The position numbers and the translations under genes are program-made. A stretch of 5,257 bases of DNA, taken from contig JAICHC010000258.1 of the NCBI GenBank assembly GCA_025922795.1, positions 1 to 5,257 of the forward strand. Reading direction: 5' to 3'. Below are positions 1 to 5,141 of this stretch, one piece after another (the stretch's first letter is position 1; each line of letters starts with the position of its first letter). The notes under the pieces are model-generated. The model did no database searches and was not told the DNA's origin. It saw nothing but the letters and a program-made list of their open reading frames with translations. This DNA comes from Candidatus Binatia bacterium (GTDB lineage Bacteria; Desulfobacterota_B; Binatia; UBA9968).

Positions 1-317
1 AAATCGCGCCGCGGCCGGAAGACTACATCATTCCCAAGTACCGCTGGAGCACGTTTCACGGGACTTACTTCGACCTGGCGCTTCGCTCGCGCGGGATCGA
101 TACGCTCATCATCTCCGGCGGCGCTGTCGATGTCGGCGTCGCTTCCACCGTATATTCCGCCCGCGACCGCGACTACAATGTCATCATTGTCCGTGACGCG
201 TGCAACAATTCCCATGAAGATTCCATGGCGGCGTTCATGAACACAGTGTTTCCGCGGATGGCCCGGATCAGAACCACAGATCAAGTTATTGAGATGATAC
301 GCAAGGGAGCAAAATAG
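1..317 (+). CDS. Isochorismatase-like (cysteine hydrolase superfamily) protein, 3' part only
   Basis: This is the C-terminal 104 residues of an isochorismatase-fold hydrolase; the first complete codon is at 3, the stop is TAG at 315-317, and the start lies before the window. The visible part has the family core in order: a K-x-R-W-S-T-F-H-G-T segment (residues 12-21 of the fragment) holding the conserved active-site Lys, then an L-x-L-R-x-x-G-I helix, then the nucleophile loop G-G-A-V-D-V-G-V-A-S-T (39-49), then Y-N-V-x-x-V-x-D-A (about 57-66). In nicotinamidase-type members the loop has Cys where this protein has Gly45. Gly at this place is known in true isochorismatases (EntB, PhzD) and in YecD-like proteins, and the K-x-R-W...F-H-G-T stretch resembles the YecD type most. 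The substrate cannot be told. The catalytic Asp expected near the N terminus is outside the window. Family assignment is firm; reaction is unknown. Confidence 0.88.
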   Translation, partial: IAPRPEDYIIPKYRWSTFHGTYFDLALRSRGIDTLIISGGAVDVGVASTVYSARDRDYNVIIVRDACNNSHEDSMAAFMNTVFPRMARIRTTDQVIEMIRKGAK

Positions 318-426
318 CGGCCTCCGGTGCTAATTTGCCATCCTCAGGCAATCTCGGCGGGCGAGGCGGGAATCCACTGCTAGGGCAAACCCGGAGCGAA
401 GGCGCGCACTCACATTTGAACGTTGA

Positions 427-461
427 TGGCAGGACTGGAAACCACCGGTTCTTCCCTGCTA
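427..461 (+). other. Imperfect inverted repeat upstream of the DUF5329 gene
   Basis: Bases 427-433 can pair with 455-461 (seven pairs, one of them G-T), and 438-440 can pair further inside with 452-454. The right arm ends 23 bp before the DUF5329 start codon. It could be a weak mRNA structure in the leader or an operator-like site, but there is no T-run for a terminator and no recognised regulator motif. A stem of this size can arise by chance. The rest of the 318-484 gap shows nothing I can identify. Confidence 0.2.
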
Positions 462-484
462 GCATTTAATCGGCGGGCTGCTTC

Positions 485-856
485 ATGACACATCAAAATC
501 TCAAAACCCTGGCTTGTTTGTTGGTTTTGCTCCTTGGCTGGTCCATATTGCAAGCTCAAACCGCACCCGAACCTGAAAAGGAAAAGATCGAAACTCTCAT
601 TAGCCGGGTGAGCAATCTGAAGGACGCAAAATTTATCCGCAACGGCACGGAATACAATGTCGGCACAGCGGTCCGTTTCCTGCGCGGGAAGTGGAAGGCC
701 AACGACAGTGACGTGAAAACAGCCCGCGACTTTATCGATAGAGTTGCGAGCGCTTCAGGCACATCGGGTAAACCGTATAACATCCGCTTCAAAGACGGCC
801 AGGAAATTCCCAGCCGCGACTTTCTTCTCACCGAGCTCAAAAAGCTCGAAACATGA
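485..856 (+). CDS. DUF5329 (YfeK-like) exported protein
   Basis: This 123-residue protein of unknown function is probably periplasmic. The N terminus looks like a Sec signal peptide: Lys7, a hydrophobic stretch at about 8-22, and likely cleavage after Ala24 (L-Q-A then Q-T). Cys11 lies inside the hydrophobic core, not in a lipobox, so I do not call it a lipoprotein. After an acidic linker (28-34) comes the DUF5329 core, recognised by F-I-R-N-G (50-54), a central helix with A-V-x-F-L-R-x-K (62-69), T-A-R-D-F-I-D-R-V-A-S (79-89) and S-G-K-P-Y (94-98). The same signatures occur in E. coli YfeK, and the length is usual for the family. The upstream ribosome site is poor (GGCGGG at 472-477). A possible stem-loop overlaps the stop codon. 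The family has no established biochemical role; residues such as R52, N53, D85 and R86 look invariant by recollection of homologues. Confidence 0.85.
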   Translation: MTHQNLKTLACLLVLLLGWSILQAQTAPEPEKEKIETLISRVSNLKDAKFIRNGTEYNVGTAVRFLRGKWKANDSDVKTARDFIDRVASASGTSGKPYNIRFKDGQEIPSRDFLLTELKKLET

Positions 857-880
857 GCGATTCCATCCCTTCCATCGCTC
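855..880 (+). terminator. Possible stem-loop terminator after the DUF5329 gene
   Basis: A perfect 7-bp inverted repeat, GAGCGAT (855-861) and ATCGCTC (874-880), encloses a 12-base loop. It begins within the stop codon of the DUF5329 gene and is followed by an AT-rich stretch (884-890) with only four consecutive T. The position fits a transcript end, but the loop is large and the T-tract short, so termination is uncertain. Confidence 0.3.
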
Positions 881-967
881 CCGAATTTTAGCCGGCTAAG
901 TGCCTTGTTTTCAGCAATAGGATATCATTGTGCCCACGATCTCAGCCAATCCGCGGATCGCTTCTTC

Positions 968-973
968 GGGAGG
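968..973 (+). promoter_or_regulatory. Ribosome binding site that sets the DUF486 gene start
   Basis: GGGAGG lies 10 bases before the ATG at 984. An upstream in-frame GTG at 930 would add 18 polar residues that do not look like the family N terminus and has no comparable site, so the start is placed at 984. Confidence 0.65.
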
Positions 974-983
974 CAAAACTGAC

Positions 984-1325
984 ATGCCCGTCGTCGTGAG
1001 AACCACACTCCTTTTAGTGGCATCCAACGTGTTCATGACTTTTGCGTGGTACGCGCATCTAAAAAATCTCAACGATCGCAAATGGTACATTGCCGCTTTC
1101 GCAAGTTGGGGTATCGCGCTCTTTGAGTACCTGCTGCAAGTGCCCGCCAACCGCATCGGCCACGCGGAACTGAGCATCTCACAGCTAAAAATTATGCAGG
1201 AGGTGATTACGCTCTCGGTCTTCGCGCCGTTTGCCGTGATCTACATGAACGAACCACTGAAGCTCGACTATCTTTGGGCGGGATTGTGCTTGCTCGCGGC
1301 GGTGTACTTCATGTTTCGCTCATAG
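984..1325 (+). CDS. DUF486 / DMT-superfamily small membrane protein
   Basis: This is a 113-residue integral inner-membrane protein with four predicted helices, at about 5-24, 34-53, 69-88 and 94-111. It is recognised as the DUF486 family, placed in the drug/metabolite transporter superfamily, by R-T-x-L-L-x-x-S-N-x-F-M-T-F-A-W-Y (6-23), the E-Y-x-L-Q-V-P-A-N-R-I-G segment (48-59) after helix 2, and Q-L-K-x-x-Q-E-V-I-T-L (67-77). Length matches single-domain family members, which like other four-helix DMT proteins would be expected to act as dimers. The substrate is unknown, and no transport has been firmly assigned to the family. Acidic Glu48 and Glu73 at helix positions are candidate functional residues. 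The gene is 127 bp beyond the DUF5329 stop with a stem-loop between them, so it may have its own transcript; TATCAT at 923-928 resembles a -10 box but lacks a good -35. It converges on trxB 59 bp downstream. Confidence 0.85.
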   Translation: MPVVVRTTLLLVASNVFMTFAWYAHLKNLNDRKWYIAAFASWGIALFEYLLQVPANRIGHAELSISQLKIMQEVITLSVFAPFAVIYMNEPLKLDYLWAGLCLLAAVYFMFRS

Positions 1326-1384
1326 CGATTGGACTAAGGGGGTGTGTGCAGCGATGGCGCAGACCCAATTGAACAGCAATCCAG

Positions 1385-2326
1385 CTAAGCCTTCTGGCTC
1401 TCCAAATACCTCTCGGCGTCGATGGCGGCCATGCAACCGGTGCCCGCGGCGGTGACCGCTTGGCGGTAAACGTGGTCTTGCACGTCGCCGCAGGCAAATA
1501 TACCCGGGATATTGGTCTTCGTGCCTTCGCGCGTGATGATGTACCCATTGGCATCCATATCCAACTGACCGACGAAAAGCTTTGAATTGGGCTCATGGCC
1601 GATCGCGATAAAGAGCCCATCGCTTCTGAAGTCTTCGCTCCTGCCGGTCTTGACGTTTTTGAGCCGTACGCCGGTCACTCCGCCCGCCTTGGCATCGCCG
1701 TAGACTTCATCGACGATGGTATCCCAGATAAAAAAGATTTTCGGGCTTTTCTCCGCCCGCTCTTGCATGATTTTCGAAGCACGCAGTTTATCGCGCCGGT
1801 GAACCACCGTCACTTTGCTGGCGAATTTTGTCAGAAACGTCGCTTCCTCCATCGCCGTATCACCGCCGCCAACCACAACCAGCTCTTTGTCCCTGAAGAA
1901 AAACCCGTCGCAGGTGGCGCACGCCGATACGCCGTGGCCCATCAGTCTCATTTCCGATCCCAGCCCTAAAAGCTTAGCCGTCGCTCCGGTGGCGACAATC
2001 ACGGCATCGGAGAAGTAGGTTTCTTTGCCCACAACGACTTGAAACGGGCGCTCTTGGAGTTTTACCGATGTGACTTCGCCAAATAGTGTTTCCGTGCCAA
2101 AACGAACGGCCTGCTTTTTAAATTCATTCATCAGGTCCGGTCCCAGGATGCCGCTCGGGAAACCGGGGTAGTTCTCCACGTCGGTCGTGATGGTCAGCTG
2201 GCCGCCCGGCTGAGAGCCTTCGATGACGAGCGGGTTGAGATTGGCCCGGGCCGCATATATCGCAGCAGTTAGACCCGCCGCGCCCGAGCCGAGAATAATC
2301 ACATGATAGCGACTTTTCTTATCCAT
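1385..2326 (-). CDS. trxB: Thioredoxin-disulfide reductase
   Basis: This cytoplasmic FAD enzyme of 313 residues passes electrons from NADPH to thioredoxin. The FAD-binding G-S-G-A-A-G is at 13-18, followed by G-G-Q-L (41-44) and the E-N-Y-P-G-F loop (51-56). The redox-active C-A-T-C is at 136-139 (Cys136, Cys139) and precedes D-G. The NADPH site G-G-G-D-T-A is at 153-158, and H-R-R-D-x-x-R at 176-182 gives Arg177, Arg178 and Arg182, the residues that select the NADPH 2'-phosphate in the E. coli type. The second FAD motif A-C-G-D-V is at 278-282, then R-Q-A near 289 and A-A-G-x-G-C at 293-298. Length equals the usual low-molecular-weight form (about 310-320), so the gene is complete with no fused thioredoxin. 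It is the only - strand gene here, facing DUF486 and diverging from moaC. The upstream Shine-Dalgarno is weak (only ACAGAAACC before the ATG). No thioredoxin gene is adjacent. Confidence 0.97.
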   Translation of the reverse strand: MDKKSRYHVIILGSGAAGLTAAIYAARANLNPLVIEGSQPGGQLTITTDVENYPGFPSGILGPDLMNEFKKQAVRFGTETLFGEVTSVKLQERPFQVVVGKETYFSDAVIVATGATAKLLGLGSEMRLMGHGVSACATCDGFFFRDKELVVVGGGDTAMEEATFLTKFASKVTVVHRRDKLRASKIMQERAEKSPKIFFIWDTIVDEVYGDAKAGGVTGVRLKNVKTGRSEDFRSDGLFIAIGHEPNSKLFVGQLDMDANGYIITREGTKTNIPGIFACGDVQDHVYRQAVTAAGTGCMAAIDAERYLESQKA

Positions 2327-2335
2327 GTGGTTTCT

Positions 2336-2366
2336 GTAACATAAAAAAAATTACCCAGAAAGTAAG
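2336..2366 (-). promoter_or_regulatory. Weak candidate promoter for trxB with T8 spacer
   Basis: Read on the - strand, TTACTT is followed after 16 bases by TATGTT, each matching 4 of 6 positions of the sigma70 consensus; the spacer ends in a run of T. This is the only promoter-like arrangement I see close to the trxB start in the 152-bp region shared with moaC, and it is poor. No convincing promoter for moaC was found in the same gap. Confidence 0.22.
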
Positions 2367-2463
2367 CCTGCACATGGCCGACCAGTGAGCTCGGTTGGTG
2401 AGTTTCGCGACAAAGTGATGTGCATGCCGGCCCGTGAAGAATCGCGGCCGGTCGAGCCCAAAC

Positions 2464-2472
2464 GAAGGCAGG
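2464..2472 (+). promoter_or_regulatory. Ribosome binding site that sets the moaC start
   Basis: A purine-rich GAAGGCAGG precedes the ATG at 2479, leaving 6 bases after the last AGG. A GTG at 2434 is in frame but would add 15 residues not found in MoaC, so 2479 is preferred. Confidence 0.55.
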
Positions 2473-2478
2473 TTATTC

Positions 2479-2958
2479 ATGGCCGGATTCAGTCATTTGG
2501 ATGAGCAGGGACGGGCACGGATGGTCGACGTAAGCGCTAAAGACGTGACCAGTAGAATCGCGGTGGCGCGCGCTACGATCCACATGCGTACGGAAACCCT
2601 CGCGCTGATATTGGACAATAAAATCGCCAAAGGCGATGTTTTTTCGGTGGCCCGCGTCGCTGGAATCCTGGCAGCAAAGAGGACCTCCGAGCTCATCCCC
2701 ATGTGTCATCCGCTTAACATCACATCGGTGGAAATCGAGCTGACGGCGCAACACAATCCCGCCCGCATCGACATCGAAGCTCGGGTCCGGGTAAGCGGCA
2801 AGACGGGCGTGGAAATGGAAGCGATGACCGCGGTGGCGGTAGCCGGCTTGACCATTTACGACATGTGCAAAGCGGTCGATCGTGAAATGACGATCGGTGA
2901 AATTCGCCTGGTAAAAAAAAGCGGCGGCAAAAGCGGCACGTTTATCAGAAACGGATGA
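2479..2958 (+). CDS. moaC: Cyclic pyranopterin monophosphate synthase
   Basis: MoaC converts 3',8-cyclo-7,8-dihydro-GTP, made by MoaA, into cyclic pyranopterin monophosphate in the first stage of molybdenum cofactor synthesis in the cytoplasm. The 159-residue product matches the usual length (E. coli 161) and aligns end to end by recognised motifs: M-V-D-V-S-A-K (15-21), K-G-D-V-F (51-55), A-K-R-T (66-69), L-I-P-M-C-H-P-L (72-79), [12 protein letters not shown] (107-118), Y-D-M-C-K-A-V (127-133) and K-S-G-G-K-S-G (147-153). His77, Asp128 and Lys131 fall at the numbered E. coli active-site positions, so the enzyme should be active; it would form a hexamer. No moaA, moaB, moaD or moaE is next to it, so the pathway is encoded elsewhere. 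A run of eight A at 2913-2920 encodes the Lys-Lys before the last motif. rlmI follows 97 bp later on the same strand. Confidence 0.96.
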   Translation: MAGFSHLDEQGRARMVDVSAKDVTSRIAVARATIHMRTETLALILDNKIAKGDVFSVARVAGILAAKRTSELIPMCHPLNITSVEIELTAQHNPARIDIEARVRVSGKTGVEMEAMTAVAVAGLTIYDMCKAVDREMTIGEIRLVKKSGGKSGTFIRNG

Positions 2959-3055
2959 TTTTATTGCGGAGTTTTGATTTTGCGCCCGAGATGGTTTGAG
3001 CCTTGCCTGGACAAAATTGACATTCCCGGTTTTTCCAAGTTGGCCCTGCGGTCTC

Positions 3056-4228
3056 ATGCCACGAGTTGATCTAAAAAAGGATCGAGAGCTGCCGGTCCTG
3101 CGCGGCCACCCTTGGATCTTTTCGGGCGCCATCGAACGGAGTCACGGCAACGAACAAGTCGGACTCGCCGACGTTTTTGACTCCAAAGGGAACTGGCTTG
3201 CCCGCGGTCTTTACAACCCAAAATCGCAAATACGCGTTCGAGTGCTCACATGGCAAAACGAGCCGATTGACGGCGATTTCTTCGCCCGCCGACTGCGCCA
3301 CGCTTACGCTTTTAGACAGCGCCATCTGTCCAGCGCGACCTCGGCCTACCGGATCGTCAACGGCGAGGGCGATTTTTTGCCTGGATTGATTGTCGATCGC
3401 TACGGCGGCTTTCTCGTCTGCCAATTCTTCTCCTCCGGCATGGCCGTTTTTCGAAACGTGATCTTAGAGGCGTTGCACGGCATCGATGCGATCGAAGGAA
3501 TCTTCGAGCGCAGCGAGGGACGAGTCGGAGACGAGGAGGGACTCCCTCCCTCGGTCGGCGTCGTCGGCGGCAAAACGCCGCCGGCGGCCATTGAAGTCAT
3601 GGAAAACGGCAACAAATTCCTGGTTGATGTAAGGCACGGCCAAAAAACCGGCTTTTTTTTGGACCAGCGCGACAATCGCGCGTTTTTAAGCTCCCTCGCG
3701 CGCGACCGTTCGGTCCTCAATTGCTTCGCTTATAGCGGAGCGTTCTCGGTGTACGCTTTCGCCGGCGGTGCCAAGGAGGTCGTCACCTTCGACTCCTCCC
3801 AAGCGGCGCTGGAGCTTGCCGAGCGTAATCTCGAGCTCAACGGTTTTGCCGGCGCTGGCGGAGAGCTGCTCAAAGGCGATGCCTTTGCGTATCTCAAGGA
3901 AATCGACCGAAAATTCGATCTGATCGTCCTGGATCCGCCTTCCTTGGCGCCTAAGAGAAGCGACGTGGACGCCGCGTCGGGCGGCTACAAATTTCTCAAC
4001 CTACACGCTCTCAAGCACCTGAACCCCGGCGGCTTGCTTTTCAGTTTTTCCTGCTCGCAGCATCTTTCCACCGACCTATTCCAGAAGATCGTGTTCGGTG
4101 CCGCGGTTGATGCGCGGCGCAAGATCGCCGTCATCAAACGACTGGGCCAACCGATTGATCACCCTATCAGCCTGCACCATCCGGAAGGTGAATATCTGAA
4201 GGGCCTTGCGCTGCGCGCGTTGGACTAA
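3056..4228 (+). CDS. rlmI: 23S rRNA m5C methyltransferase RlmI (class I SAM-dependent)
   Basis: This RlmI/YccW-type enzyme in E. coli makes 5-methylcytosine at 23S rRNA position 1962. At 390 residues it is close to E. coli RlmI (396). The N-terminal PUA RNA-binding domain covers about 1-75, with the H-P-W-I-F-S-G-A-I signature at 18-26. A central region with N-G-E-G-D-x-L-P-G-L-I-V-D-R-Y (102-116) follows. The Rossmann methyltransferase covers about 185-390: T-G-F-F-L-D-Q-R-D-N-R (198-208), SAM motif I N-C-F-A-Y-S-G-A-F (222-230), acidic Asp246, motif IV D-P-P-S (293-296), and S-C-S-Q-H (332-336), where Cys333 is the likely catalytic nucleophile. The C terminus has the H-P and P-E-G-E-Y-L-K-G ending of the family. 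An in-frame TTG at 2996 would add 20 residues before the PUA domain; I prefer the ATG at 3056, although its Shine-Dalgarno is weak. Other family members (RlmK-like) are possible but less likely by length. Confidence 0.92.
   Translation: MPRVDLKKDRELPVLRGHPWIFSGAIERSHGNEQVGLADVFDSKGNWLARGLYNPKSQIRVRVLTWQNEPIDGDFFARRLRHAYAFRQRHLSSATSAYRIVNGEGDFLPGLIVDRYGGFLVCQFFSSGMAVFRNVILEALHGIDAIEGIFERSEGRVGDEEGLPPSVGVVGGKTPPAAIEVMENGNKFLVDVRHGQKTGFFLDQRDNRAFLSSLARDRSVLNCFAYSGAFSVYAFAGGAKEVVTFDSSQAALELAERNLELNGFAGAGGELLKGDAFAYLKEIDRKFDLIVLDPPSLAPKRSDVDAASGGYKFLNLHALKHLNPGGLLFSFSCSQHLSTDLFQKIVFGAAVDARRKIAVIKRLGQPIDHPISLHHPEGEYLKGLALRALD
3532..3583 (+). other. Two adjacent GC-rich hairpins inside rlmI
   Basis: The first hairpin pairs 3532-3540 with 3544-3553 (nine pairs, one bulged C at 3548) around a 3-base loop. 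The second pairs CGGCGGC (3565-3571) perfectly with GCCGCCG (3577-3583) around AAAAC. They encode the acidic to glycine/proline-rich linker before the methyltransferase domain. No T-run follows, so they are not terminators; they may simply reflect codon choice for G, P and E residues. Confidence 0.4.
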
Positions 4229-4307
4229 CCGGCGCTCACTGTGGTAGATCCTTCGCCTACCTGAATCGGCGGCTTAACGCGATCAACGTCGCGCATCGTG
4301 AGGGCGC

Positions 4308-5000
4308 ATGGCTTCATACCAGACCATAAAAGATTGGCCCGAGGAAGATCGTCCTAGGGAAAAGCTGCTTTCCAAGGGTGCACACGCATTGAGCGAGGCA
4401 GAACTGCTCGCGATCATTTTGCGCAACGGCAACGCCAGTACCGGACAAAGCGCCGTCGATCACGCCCGTATCCTGTTAAATCAATTCGGCGGACTGAAAG
4501 GCATCGAAGATGCCTCGGCAAGCGAGCTCGCCACCGTGAAAGGCATCGGCTCCGCCAAAATCGCCCAAATCAAGGCATGCCTGGAGATCGCCCGGCGTAG
4601 CGCCGGTGTGAAATGGGAAACCGGCCAGCCGCTGCGCTCCTCGGAAGATGTTTACCATCACTTTCGTGAGAATCTCGGCAGAGAAAGACGCGAACTCTTC
4701 TATGTCGTGTTGCTCAACAACAAGAACCGCAAGATCCGTGAAGTAAAAATATCGGAAGGCTCGCTTACCGCGTCACTGGTCCATCCGCGCGAGGTTTACA
4801 ATCCAGTGATCCGCGACTCGGCCGCCGCGGTGATTTTCGTACACAACCATCCCAGCGGCGACCCGGCGCCGAGCCCTGAGGACGTCGACATCACGCGCCG
4901 GCTCAAAGAAGTCGGCGATGTGATGGGCGTGCGCGTGCTCGACCATGTGGTGATCGGTCACGATCGGTTTTTTAGCTTCAACGACAAAGGCATGCTTTAG
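4308..5000 (+). CDS. radC: RadC family JAMM/MPN-domain protein
   Basis: This is a full-length 230-residue RadC (UPF0758) protein, the usual size of chromosomal copies. The N-terminal part has the family opening R-P-R-E-K-L (15-20) and A-L-S-E-A-E-L-L-A-I-x-L-R (27-39). A helix-hairpin-helix-like segment with V-K-G-I-G-x-A-K (77-84) follows. The C-terminal MPN/JAMM domain spans about 107-230, with E-x-F-x-x-x-L-x-N (from Glu129), H-P-R-E-V-Y (159-164) and the metal motif H-x-H-P-S-G-D-x-x-P-S-x-E-D: His179, His181, Ser189 and Asp192 fit H-x-H-x7-S-x2-D exactly. These residues predict a zinc metalloprotease-like site. The name comes from an E. coli repair phenotype later reassigned to recG, so the true role is unsettled. 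GAGGG at 4300-4304 precedes the ATG by only 3 bases, an unusually short spacing. It lies 79 bp after rlmI and may share its transcript. Nothing nearby suggests a mobile-element copy. Confidence 0.94.
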   Translation: MASYQTIKDWPEEDRPREKLLSKGAHALSEAELLAIILRNGNASTGQSAVDHARILLNQFGGLKGIEDASASELATVKGIGSAKIAQIKACLEIARRSAGVKWETGQPLRSSEDVYHHFRENLGRERRELFYVVLLNNKNRKIREVKISEGSLTASLVHPREVYNPVIRDSAAAVIFVHNHPSGDPAPSPEDVDITRRLKEVGDVMGVRVLDHVVIGHDRFFSFNDKGML

Positions 5001-5066
5001 CACTGCTGGAGTCGACAAACGCGCGCGCCTCCTTCGTGAAAAAACCTCTATCCGCTCAAACTTTTA

Positions 5067-5095
5067 TTGACTTCGCCAGCGCCGACGTTTATCCT
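5067..5095 (+). promoter_or_regulatory. Candidate sigma70-type promoter for the downstream membrane-protein gene
   Basis: TTGACT (5067-5072, 5 of 6 consensus bases) is followed after exactly 17 bases by TATCCT (5090-5095, 4 of 6). Expected transcription start is near 5102, giving a leader of about 40 bases to the ATG at 5142. It sits in the 141-bp gap after radC. A 6-bp inverted repeat, CGCCGA (5080-5085) and TCGGCG (5096-5101), flanks the -10 box and could be an operator, though it may be chance. Confidence 0.45.
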
Positions 5096-5141
5096 TCGGC
5101 GGTAACGCTATTCCGGATTTGTACCTTTATCCATTTCAATC

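Noticed and set aside
377..462. Direct repeat CTGCTAG (377-383 and 456-462)
   Set aside because: Seven bases with no extension and no flanking mobile-element structure; likely chance.
465..470. TTTAAT as a -10 box for the DUF5329 gene
   Set aside because: It lies only 14 bases before the start codon and no -35 element stands at a suitable distance.
853..891. 12-codon reading frame overlapping the DUF5329 stop as ATGA
   Set aside because: Too short, no ribosome site and no recognisable product; the same bases are better explained as a stem-loop.
1328..1375. Possible terminator between the convergent DUF486 and trxB genes
   Set aside because: Only short bulged pairings (ATTGG with CCAAT, and TGC-GC with GCGCA) and no T-run on either strand.
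2369..2424. 7-bp inverted repeat TGCACAT / ATGTGCA between trxB and moaC
   Set aside because: The arms are 42 bp apart, do not extend, and a 7-bp match in a gap of this size is expected by chance fairly often.
3017..3022. Perfect TTGACA, a possible -35 box before rlmI
   Set aside because: At spacings of 16, 17 and 18 the downstream hexamers are GC-rich and do not resemble TATAAT.
2473..3132. Long open frame on the - strand opposite moaC
   Set aside because: It is the antisense shadow of moaC and the rlmI start; the composition is not protein-like and the + strand gene is unambiguous.
4308..5000. RadC as a sign of a mobile element or anti-defence island
   Set aside because: Short radC copies occur on mobile elements, but this one is full length with housekeeping neighbours and no integrase, repeat or toxin-antitoxin gene nearby.
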